This document shows, in pieces, positions 1 to 5,112 of a stretch of DNA of 5,112 bases; position 1 is the stretch's first letter; each line of letters opens with the position of its first letter. The notes beneath the pieces are model-generated. The model worked only from the letters and a program-made list of their open reading frames with translations. It had not been told where the DNA came from and made no database searches. Source of the stretch: an uncultured Myxococcales bacterium (GTDB taxonomy: Bacteria; Myxococcota_A; Bradymonadia; Bradymonadales; Bradymonadaceae); NCBI GenBank assembly GCA_913058025.1, contig CAJXPN010000410.1, forward strand, positions 1-5,112, given 5' to 3'. A program made the translations under genes and the position numbers.

Positions 1-49
1 ATCTACACAGAGTAGATCGTCGGCAGCGTCAGATGTGTATAAGAGACAG
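1..49 (+). other. Untrimmed Illumina Nextera i5 adapter (artefact)
   Basis: These bases are library adapter, not genome. Bases 1-8 (ATCTACAC) are the end of the P5 flow-cell arm. Bases 9-16 (AGAGTAGA) are an 8-base i5 index that I recognise as Nextera index 504. Bases 17-30 (TCGTCGGCAGCGTC) are the read-1 stem. Bases 31-49 (AGATGTGTATAAGAGACAG) are the 19-base Tn5 mosaic end. All four blocks are in the right order with no mismatch. The mosaic end is where the transposase joins the adapter to sample DNA, so genomic sequence begins at base 50. The segment should be masked, and no gene should be extended into it. The in vitro mosaic end should not be read as a natural Tn5/IS50 end. Confidence 0.98.
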
Positions 50-102
50 ATCTCGTGGAGGGACTTGGTCTCCCAGAAGGGGGCGGCGTCCTGAGGGGTC
101 AT
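50..102 (-). CDS. ycgN: YcgN/UPF0260-like cysteine-cluster protein, 5' fragment
   Basis: Only the first 17 codons remain, reading MTPQDAAPFWETKSLHE, before the adapter junction at base 49/50. The block PFWETKSLHE resembles the conserved start of the YcgN (UPF0260) family, where PFWxTKxLxEM precedes a cysteine cluster thought to bind metal. That cluster would lie beyond the contig end and cannot be checked. The next codon would read ATC (Ile), but its third base is adapter, so the true residue could equally be Met, as is usual in the family. The ATG lies 7 bases after the msrB stop. A weak GAG overlaps that stop, 6 bases before the ATG, so the two genes are probably co-transcribed. The family's function is not established. 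The assignment rests on a short N-terminal match recalled from memory. Confidence 0.66.
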
Positions 103-109
103 GGTGTGC

Positions 110-673
110 TCAGCGTGGTCGGAAGAAGAGGGACACGGAGTTGACGCAGTAGCGCAGGCCGATGGGCTCGGGGCCGTCCTCGAAGACGTGTCCGAGGTGT
201 CCGTCGCAGTGCGCGCAGACGATCTCGGTGCGCTCGAGGTCGTGTCGGAGGTCGGGGCGCGTGAGGACGCGCTCGGGGTGGATGGGGCGTGTGAAGCTGG
301 GCCACCCCGTGCGCGAGTTGTACTTGTGCTCGGCCTCGAAGAGGGGATTGTTGCACGCGGCGCAGTGGTAGCGGCCGGGCTTCTTGTTCTTGAGGTAGCG
401 CCCCGTCCAGGCGAGCTCGGTGCCGCCCTCGCGCAGGATCTCGAACTGCTGTGGCGTCAGGCGCTCGCGCCACTGCGCGTCGGTGAGGGCGATGCGTGCC
501 TCGCGCGTGGGGATGGAGGACGACTGGGGCGGGGGCTGAGGGGTCTTGGCGGTCAGCCGCGCGAGGCGCGCGCGGCGGAGCGACTCCTTGGGGTCGGGCG
601 GAGGCGCAGGCGTGACGCACGCAGCGAGCGCGCCGGTGAACGTCGTGAGTATGAAGGCGCGTCGTGTGAGCAC
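110..673 (-). CDS. msrB: Peptide-methionine (R)-S-oxide reductase MsrB, predicted Tat-exported lipoprotein
   Basis: This enzyme reduces methionine-R-sulfoxide in proteins. With a GTG start at 673 it is 187 residues. Residues 1-19 (MLTRRAFILTTFTGALAAC) combine a twin-arginine motif (TRRAF), a hydrophobic stretch and a lipobox (LAAC, Cys19), so a membrane-anchored, envelope-facing lipoprotein is predicted. A proline-rich linker follows to about residue 55. The MsrB domain fills the rest. It has two zinc-binding CxxC pairs (Cys104/107 in YHCAAC and Cys153/156 in CAHC), the GWPSF motif, the HLGHVF motif, and the catalytic Cys176 in RYCVNSVSL. The residue before GWPSF is Thr, so the resolving Cys that some MsrBs carry there is absent. 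A TTG at 736 would add 21 residues ahead of the signal peptide and bury it internally, so I prefer GTG 673; a weak GAG lies 7 bases upstream. The family call is very sure, the start and export less so. Confidence 0.94.
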   Translation of the reverse strand: MLTRRAFILTTFTGALAACVTPAPPPDPKESLRRARLARLTAKTPQPPPQSSSIPTREARIALTDAQWRERLTPQQFEILREGGTELAWTGRYLKNKKPGRYHCAACNNPLFEAEHKYNSRTGWPSFTRPIHPERVLTRPDLRHDLERTEIVCAHCDGHLGHVFEDGPEPIGLRYCVNSVSLFFRPR

Positions 674-706
674 GGTGTGTCTCGTGTGTGGGTCCGCGAC
701 GAGGAC

Positions 707-736
707 ATGCAAGCAGATGAGAGGGCACGTGGTCAA
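707..736 (-). promoter_or_regulatory. Weak sigma-70-like promoter candidate for msrB
   Basis: On the minus strand, TTGACC (736-731, five of six consensus bases) is followed after 18 bases by TTGCAT (712-707, three of six). A TG sits one base before the latter, as in an extended -10 element. It would give a leader of about 25-30 bases before the GTG start at 673. It lies in the only sizeable gap between the nadR stop and msrB, where no terminator-like hairpin with a T run was seen. The -10 match is poor and the organism's consensus is unknown, so msrB may instead be read through from nadR. Confidence 0.25.
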
Positions 737-784
737 CCTGCGTGGCGCTTACGTCGTGTGAGACGCGCGTTCGGCGTGGGTTGT

Positions 785-1777
785 TCAACGCGGCGTGGAG
801 AGGAGCGCGTCGACGGCGGCGGTTGCCGTGGAGAGGCGCTCCTCCCAGGAGCCCCGAAGGACGACGTGGCGGCGGCCGTGGTCGGAGAGCGCGCGCTGGC
901 AGTCGGCGAAGAAGGCGTCGCGGTCGGCCTGCTCGGGCTGGTAGCGCTGCGGGTCGGGGACGAACGGGACGTCGACGTCGCACAGGAGCGTGAGGTCGTA
1001 GGGGCGCGCGGAGGCCAGCCTCGTGACCTCGGGCGGGACGTGCCCGAGCAGCGCGTCGGCCCAGATCGTCGTGGCGAGCGGGTCGGTGTCGCAGAACAGG
1101 ACGCGGTCGCACTGGCGCGCGAGCGCGTCCTCGGAGGCGGCCTGGCCCCGGGCGATGCGGATGAAGTCCGTGTCCGTCAGCGGCCCGGAGGCGTGGTCGA
1201 GGTGAGCGCGCGCGTACTCGTCGACGTGGCGGGTGTGGTAGCGGCGCGCCAGCTCGCGCGTGAGCGTGGACTTGCCGGTGGACTCGGGGCCGAAGACGCT
1301 GACGCGGCGCGCGTAGTAGGCGCGCACGGGCGCGGTGAGGAGGTCCCAGTGGGTGTAGGGGTCGGCGCGCACGGCGGTGCCGGAGACGGGGACCTGCTCG
1401 CGGGAGATGTCGACGGGCACGAAGTCGGCGCCGCACTCGGTGGCCAGGCGCGCGCCGTAGTCCTCGGAGGCGAACACGAGGTCGACCGGCGCGTCGGTGT
1501 GGCGCTCCACGAGGTCGCGCCAGATGTCCCAGAAGCGCGGGTGCTCGGAGGGGTCCTGAGGGACCTCCTCGGCGACATGGACGACGCGCGCGCGTGAGCC
1601 GAACAGCTCGTCCATCCAGGCGTGTCGGAGCGCGCCGGGGATGGGCTCGTCCTCGAGCGTGCAGACGAGGACGGTGAGGCTGTCGGCGAAGCCGAGCGCG
1701 AACTCGACGAGGTAGCGGTGCCCCAGGTGCGGCGGGAGGAACTTCCCGAGGAGCATGCCGTGGGTGGGTGGTGCCAT
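785..1777 (-). CDS. nadR: NadR-type bifunctional NMN adenylyltransferase / ribosylnicotinamide kinase, no HTH domain
   Basis: This cytoplasmic NAD-salvage enzyme has two domains in 330 residues. The kinase domain would phosphorylate nicotinamide riboside to NMN, and the N-terminal domain would join NMN with ATP to make NAD. The N-terminal nucleotidyltransferase domain (about 8-140) has GKFLPPHLGH, with the HxGH motif at 17-20, then ASEDYG (103-108) and SGTAVR (132-137). The C-terminal P-loop kinase domain (about 155-325) has Walker A GPESTGKST (163-171), VDEYAR (185-190), DTDPLATTIWA (230-240) and a lid-like DVPFVPDPQR segment. The enterobacterial NadR has an extra N-terminal helix-turn-helix that represses NAD genes. 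Here only about 7 residues precede the catalytic domain, so this is an enzyme only. The ATG at 1777 shares one base with the upstream stop (TGATG), with GGAG 5 bases ahead. A GTG one codon earlier is too close to that site. Confidence 0.93.
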   Translation of the reverse strand: MAPPTHGMLLGKFLPPHLGHRYLVEFALGFADSLTVLVCTLEDEPIPGALRHAWMDELFGSRARVVHVAEEVPQDPSEHPRFWDIWRDLVERHTDAPVDLVFASEDYGARLATECGADFVPVDISREQVPVSGTAVRADPYTHWDLLTAPVRAYYARRVSVFGPESTGKSTLTRELARRYHTRHVDEYARAHLDHASGPLTDTDFIRIARGQAASEDALARQCDRVLFCDTDPLATTIWADALLGHVPPEVTRLASARPYDLTLLCDVDVPFVPDPQRYQPEQADRDAFFADCQRALSDHGRRHVVLRGSWEERLSTATAAVDALLSTPR

Positions 1778-2607
1778 CACAGCTCCACGGTGCGTTTGGG
1801 GGTGGCGATGGAGCCGAGCAGCTCGAGCGCGCGTGGGCTGGCGTCGAGGTATTCGAGGTCGACCCGGCTGAGCGAATCAGGCCATGAGAGTTGCGAGAGC
1901 GCGAAGGCGTCAGCGTTCGTGACCGTGGAGCCGCGCAGCTCGAGCCGTTCGATTAGCCCGCCGCGGCAGAGCGAGGAGCACAGGGCGAAGACGTCGTTGG
2001 AGGAGAGGGAGCAGTGGTTGATCAGGACGATGCGAGCGTGCGCGAGCGCGCCGGAGGCGATCCAGGGGGAGAGCGCGTCGTACGAGGCGGCGTTGTAGCT
2101 GAGGTCGAGGTGCTCGATGGGGCCCGTGAGGCCAGCGAGGGCGTGGACGCCAGCCTCGCGGATGGCGCACAGGTTGAGGTTGAGGTGGGTGATCGTGGCG
2201 GCGTGGGAGGACCCGGCGATGGCGACGCAGCCAGCGTCGGAGATCTTGCGGCAGTCCTCGAGGTCGAGGCGGGTGATGGGGCGCTCACCCCAGGCGCCAA
2301 GCAGGCGCGAGAGGCCGCGGTGGGTGAGGTTGCCGCGGGTGATGTCGACGCAGCGGCACAGGCCGAGCAAGTGCGCGTTGGCTTTGAGCGTGCGCTGGAC
2401 GAGCCAGCCAGGCGGCGCGAGGCGGAGCGCGTCGGGCCAGCGCTCGAGGTGGGACTCGACGTAGGGGAGGAGCCGCTCGGAGAGCTCGGCCGAGGCGACC
2501 GTGGGCTCGAGGAGCGCGCATAGGCGCCGCCACCGCTCGACGGTGGGTGGGCCGTCGAGGGCGGCGCGCACGTCGCCGAAGAGGGTGTCGAGGTCGGTGT
2601 CGAGCAT
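1777..2607 (-). CDS. Leucine-rich-repeat protein, ribonuclease-inhibitor-like
   Basis: This is a 276-residue protein of unknown function. From about residue 84 to 273 I count seven consecutive repeats of 25-28 residues with the pattern LxxLxLxxCxxI..aG..aLa. Clear examples start at 111 (ITRLDLEDCRKISDAG), 139 (ITHLNLNLCAIREAG), 164 (IEHLDLSYNAASYDAL) and 218 (LIERLELRGSTVTNAD). The length and helix-like second halves fit the ribonuclease-inhibitor/GALA class, which forms a curved protein-binding scaffold. Residues 1-83 are mostly helical-looking, rich in Leu, Arg and Trp, and match no domain I recognise. There is no signal peptide or membrane segment, so it is probably cytoplasmic. It starts 12 bases after the transporter stop without a clear ribosome site, and its stop overlaps the nadR start, so translational coupling on both sides is likely. 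The LRR call is firm, but no catalytic role should be inferred. Confidence 0.88.
   Translation of the reverse strand: MLDTDLDTLFGDVRAALDGPPTVERWRRLCALLEPTVASAELSERLLPYVESHLERWPDALRLAPPGWLVQRTLKANAHLLGLCRCVDITRGNLTHRGLSRLLGAWGERPITRLDLEDCRKISDAGCVAIAGSSHAATITHLNLNLCAIREAGVHALAGLTGPIEHLDLSYNAASYDALSPWIASGALAHARIVLINHCSLSSNDVFALCSSLCRGGLIERLELRGSTVTNADAFALSQLSWPDSLSRVDLEYLDASPRALELLGSIATPKRTVEL
1783..1786 (-). promoter_or_regulatory. Ribosome binding site that fixes the nadR start
   Basis: GGAG on the minus strand lies 5 bases before ATG 1777 and only 2 bases before the alternative GTG 1780. The spacing favours the ATG. The site is inside the last codons of the LRR gene, which fits coupled translation. 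Confidence 0.55.
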
Positions 2608-2619
2608 GCGCCGCGTGGG

Positions 2620-4866
2620 TCAGTTGATGGTGATGTCGCGCGCGGTGCGCACGAACATGACGTCGCGCAGCTTCTTGTGGCGCCAGAGCGCCTCGCCGCG
2701 CTTGTCGCGCAGGGTCTCGAGGTCGAAGCCCATGATGGTGAGGTCTGCGTCGGCGGACTGCTCCTCGACGAGGTCTGCGTAGGCGTCGGCGTCGTTGACG
2801 GCGAAGAAGCGGACGTTCTTCTCGGAGATGGGGATGCGGCCCTCGGAGAGCATCTCCTGGAGGTGCGAGCGCTGCTCCTCGATCTCGTCGGTGGGGAGCG
2901 CCGCGAAGACGGAGAGCTCGCCGTTCCTCCAGTCCGGGTGGTCGAGGAGGATGTAGCCCAGGAGGATCATGAGGTTGGCGTTGGAGCGGTCGTTCCAGGT
3001 GATCCAGATGTGGATCTCGCGGCGCTCGCCGAAGTGGAAGTCACCGTGGCGCAGGATGAGCATGGCCATGTCGGTGTTGGAGGCGAAGATGGCGGCCTTG
3101 GCGACGTCGTCGACGATCTCGGGCTCATCGTGTCGTGAGAACTCGAACATGACGGCGTTGTTGCTCAGCCCGGAGACGCCGGGGACCTGGAGGGACTGGG
3201 CGAGCGCGGAGATGATCGAGGGCGAGACGATGGTGTCCATGTAGACGGGGGAGTTCTGGACGCGCGCGAGCTTGATCAGGCGGTCCTTGACCTCGAGGGC
3301 GTCCTCGTAGGAGTCGGAGTCGAGCTGGTCCTGGATGAAGTGGAGGTAGGTGCCGAAGCCGTAGCGTTGGCAGAGCCAGCGCATGAACTCGAGCGGCGCG
3401 CGGCGGTCGAAGGTGCGCGCGTTGACCATGATGACGGAGGGTCGCCAGTCGGCGGTGGAGGCCTCGTCGCGGGACTGGCGCTGGAGGTTGACCTGCATGT
3501 AGCGGGTCGCCTGGCCGATGACGCCCTGGAACATCGCGGCGAGGTCGTCCTGCTTGGTGGTGGTGCGCGACATGAAGACGTACATCACGACCATGAAGAC
3601 GAGCGCCAGGATCGCGAAGACGGGGTCCATCTGGAACATCATGAACAGGCACATGGCGGCGCCGAAGAGGCTGACCCACCAGCGCGAGCGGAAGGAGGGG
3701 CGGTAGGAGGGGCGCGCGGCGAAGTGCTCGAGGAAGCTGATGGCGCACAGCGCGCCGTAGGTCACCATGAAGAACATGGAGATGAGGCGCGCGACGAAGT
3801 CGACGTTGCCGGCGAGCACGATGCAGACGGCGAGCGCGCCGGTGACGATGGTGGTGTTGCGGGGCTCGTTGTTGGAGCCGACGCCGGCCTCGAGCCATCC
3901 GTTGATGCGCTCGGAGGGGAGCGAGCGGTCGGCGCCGATGGCCTGGAGGGTGCGGGGCGCGACGAGGATGGAGCCGAGCGCTGAGGAGAGCGTGGCGCAG
4001 GCGAGGCCGATGGGGATGATCGGGCCCCAGATGGCGATGCGACCCATGATGAGCTGGTCGGACGCGAGGTCGTCGAGCGGGGCGCTCATCCAGAGCTTGG
4101 TGATGATGGCGATGTACATGAAGAAGCCGACGACCGTGGCGATCAGGGTGCCATTGGGGATCGACTTGCGTGGGTTGGCGAGGTCGCCCGAGAGGCCGAC
4201 GCCGGCGGTCATGCCCGTGAAGGCGGGGAAACAGATGGCGAAGACGATGAAGAAGTTGTCGGGGTCGGCGATGGTCTTGGCGGGGGAGAGAGCGCCGATC
4301 TCGTAGCCCTCGGCGGGAGAGCCCAGGAAGAAGAGCGCGAGCGAGGCCGCCAGGATCGCGACGACGACGTAGAGCGCTTTGACGCCCAGGTCCGCGCCCT
4401 TGGTGAGCATGAGGCCGATGAGCGCGACGACCGCGGGCAGCGAGATGTACCTCGGGTCGAACGGGCCGCCGATCAGCGCCTCCATCTGAGGCCGCAGCGG
4501 CTCGAACGCCTCGGCGAACGCGATCATGTAGAAGGCCACGGAGATCGCCTGGGAGAGGTAGAGCGAGATGCCGATCACCGAGCCGATGGTCGTGCCGAAC
4601 GAGCGCGAGATGATGAAGTACTCGCCGCCTCCCTCGACCTTCCTGTTGGTGGCGATCTCGGCGATGGCGAGCGCGGTGGGGACGGTGACCATGTGGCCGA
4701 CGACGACGATCATGAGCGCGCCGACGTACCCGACGTGTCCGACGGCGTAGCCGAAGCGCAGGAACATGATGGCGCCGAGGATCGTCGAGATGCCGGCGAG
4801 GAATACTGGCGTGGTGCCGAAGCCGTGGCCACCAGATGGGTCCTCGGCGTGCGTCGTGTCGCTCAT
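2620..4866 (-). CDS. Cation-chloride cotransporter family protein (SLC12/NKCC-like)
   Basis: This is a 748-residue inner-membrane secondary transporter of the APC superfamily, probably coupling chloride to sodium and/or potassium. Residues 19-432 hold about twelve membrane segments. Signatures of the cotransporter family are the first helix (STILGAIMFLRFGYAVGHVG), GGEYFIISRSFG (79-91), FPAFTGMTAGVGLSGDLANP in helix 6 (213-232), SIPNGT (235-240), and ATLSSALGS..APRTLQAI in helix 8 (291-310). Recalled NKCC1 ion-site positions appear kept: Tyr113, Pro214 and Thr217 for potassium, and Ser294/Ser295 for sodium. Residues about 441-748 form a soluble domain starting near DWRPSVIMVN, like the animal SLC12 C-terminal domain. 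The N terminus is only about 18 residues, so the regulatory tail of animal NKCCs is absent, and the loop between helices 7 and 8 is short. The ATG at 4866 has AGGA 4 bases upstream and an in-frame TAG at 4875-4873, so no earlier start is possible. Family is firm; ion specificity is inferred. Confidence 0.9.
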   Translation of the reverse strand: MSDTTHAEDPSGGHGFGTTPVFLAGISTILGAIMFLRFGYAVGHVGYVGALMIVVVGHMVTVPTALAIAEIATNRKVEGGGEYFIISRSFGTTIGSVIGISLYLSQAISVAFYMIAFAEAFEPLRPQMEALIGGPFDPRYISLPAVVALIGLMLTKGADLGVKALYVVVAILAASLALFFLGSPAEGYEIGALSPAKTIADPDNFFIVFAICFPAFTGMTAGVGLSGDLANPRKSIPNGTLIATVVGFFMYIAIITKLWMSAPLDDLASDQLIMGRIAIWGPIIPIGLACATLSSALGSILVAPRTLQAIGADRSLPSERINGWLEAGVGSNNEPRNTTIVTGALAVCIVLAGNVDFVARLISMFFMVTYGALCAISFLEHFAARPSYRPSFRSRWWVSLFGAAMCLFMMFQMDPVFAILALVFMVVMYVFMSRTTTKQDDLAAMFQGVIGQATRYMQVNLQRQSRDEASTADWRPSVIMVNARTFDRRAPLEFMRWLCQRYGFGTYLHFIQDQLDSDSYEDALEVKDRLIKLARVQNSPVYMDTIVSPSIISALAQSLQVPGVSGLSNNAVMFEFSRHDEPEIVDDVAKAAIFASNTDMAMLILRHGDFHFGERREIHIWITWNDRSNANLMILLGYILLDHPDWRNGELSVFAALPTDEIEEQRSHLQEMLSEGRIPISEKNVRFFAVNDADAYADLVEEQSADADLTIMGFDLETLRDKRGEALWRHKKLRDVMFVRTARDITIN

Positions 4867-4870
4867 GGTT

Positions 4871-4874
4871 TCCT
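4871..4874 (-). promoter_or_regulatory. Ribosome binding site of the transporter gene
   Basis: AGGA on the minus strand ends 4 bases before ATG 4866. It overlaps an in-frame TAG (4875-4873), which closes the frame upstream and so supports this ATG as the true start. Confidence 0.6.
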
Positions 4875-5074
4875 AGGTGGAATTGGGGAGCAATATGGTC
4901 ATACGGATGCGGCGGCATGGTCGCACGAGGAGGCGGGCAGGGCAAACCCGCGCGGCGCGCGTGACCAGGGCAATCGCACTCCTCATGACTCAACACTTCA
5001 GGCGGGCCTTGGGGAGAGGGTTCGCGGGTGGTGAGCGGGCTGAGGGTGGAACTGCGACACGGTCCCCCAGGCGC

Positions 5075-5094
5075 CGCTCGCTCGCGCTCGCTTG
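5075..5094 (+). repeat. Two-copy 10-base tandem repeat near the contig end
   Basis: CGCTCGCTCG (5075-5084) is followed directly by CGCTCGCTTG (5085-5094), nine of ten bases identical. It lies in a very G+C-rich tail that stops 18 bases later. Low-complexity or multi-copy sequence of this kind often ends short-read contigs, but two copies are too few to assign an element. Confidence 0.5.
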
Positions 5095-5112
5095 CCGGTC
5101 CCCTCGCAGGGA

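Larger units (their letters stand above)
4867..5112. other. Leader region upstream of the transporter, no convincing gene
   Basis: These 246 bases precede the first gene of the apparent operon and run to the contig end. The only AT-rich patch is 4878-4906. Its minus strand contains TATGAC and CATATT, either of which could be a -10 element, but neither has a good -35 match at the right distance. A 5-bp G+C hairpin (CGCGC-GGC-GCGCG) lies at 4949-4961 with no T run, so it is not an intrinsic terminator. A 37-codon minus-strand ORF (4986-4873) is in frame with the transporter but ends at the TAG just before it and has no ribosome site. A short plus-strand frame from GTG 5028 stays open to the end but lacks recognisable protein character. 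No tRNA or other structured RNA was recognised. Confidence 0.5.

Noticed and set aside
31..49. Tn5/IS50-like mosaic end as evidence of a natural transposon
   Set aside because: It is directly preceded by Illumina read-1 stem, index and P5 sequence, so it comes from library preparation.
674..784. Terminator between nadR and msrB
   Set aside because: The gap has short palindromes such as ACGCGCGT and CACGTG, but no stable stem followed by a T run on the minus strand.
99..1436. A 445-residue minus-strand frame across msrB and nadR
   Set aside because: Arg/Pro/His-rich shadow frame that covers parts of two real genes and the gap between them.
101..1597. A 498-residue open frame on the plus strand
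   Set aside because: It lies antisense to msrB and nadR, both secure by motif. Its product is a low-complexity Val/Ala/Gly/Arg mixture, as expected when a G+C-rich gene is read on the opposite strand.
2740..2780. Direct repeat GAGGTCTGCGT, copies 30 bases apart
   Set aside because: It lies inside the transporter's C-terminal domain and encodes two ADL tripeptides ten residues apart. Codon bias explains the identity and no element is implied.
4949..4961. Intrinsic terminator hairpin upstream of the transporter
   Set aside because: The stem is only 5 bp of alternating G and C, with no T run on either strand. Such palindromes are frequent in G+C-rich DNA.
3125..4996. A 623-residue minus-strand frame overlapping the transporter
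   Set aside because: It is an out-of-frame shadow of the transporter with an extremely Arg/His/Pro-rich product. The transporter frame has membrane segments and family motifs throughout.

Overview
This window is a G+C-rich bacterial contig, roughly two thirds G+C by eye. It is almost entirely coding, and every credible gene is on the minus strand. From right to left in transcription order they are: a cation-chloride cotransporter homologue (4866-2620), a leucine-rich-repeat protein (2607-1777), a NadR-type NAD-salvage enzyme (1777-785), a predicted Tat-exported lipoprotein MsrB (673-110), and the first codons of a YcgN/UPF0260-like gene (102-50), which is cut off by the contig end.

Bases 1-49 are not genomic. 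They match an Illumina Nextera i5 adapter: the end of the P5 arm, an 8-base index, the read-1 stem and the 19-base Tn5 mosaic end. Real sequence starts at base 50. The source is therefore a draft short-read or metagenomic assembly with an untrimmed contig end.

The Tat-lipoprotein signal, the YcgN-like start and the strong G/C third-position bias suggest a high-G+C Gram-negative bacterium. A myxobacterial or other deltaproteobacterial-type lineage would fit the cotransporter and ribonuclease-inhibitor-like LRR protein, but this is inference and no marker gene fixes the taxon.

The transporter, LRR gene and nadR look like one transcription unit. The first two are 12 bases apart, and the LRR stop shares a base with the nadR start. 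A 111-base gap with a weak promoter candidate separates nadR from msrB. The msrB and ycgN genes are 7 bases apart and have near-identical start contexts. The five proteins share no obvious pathway: ion transport with cell-volume control, an unknown LRR scaffold, NAD salvage, and repair of oxidised methionine in the envelope. Stress or osmotic physiology is a possible common theme but is speculative.

The right 246 bases (4867-5112) hold the transporter leader and a G+C-rich, slightly repetitive contig end with no convincing gene. I found no RNA gene, CRISPR array, insertion sequence or clear terminator. I did not find an evident new biological system. The most interesting points are the bacterial NKCC-like transporter with its apparent ion-site residues kept, its linkage to the LRR gene and nadR, and the adapter artefact.
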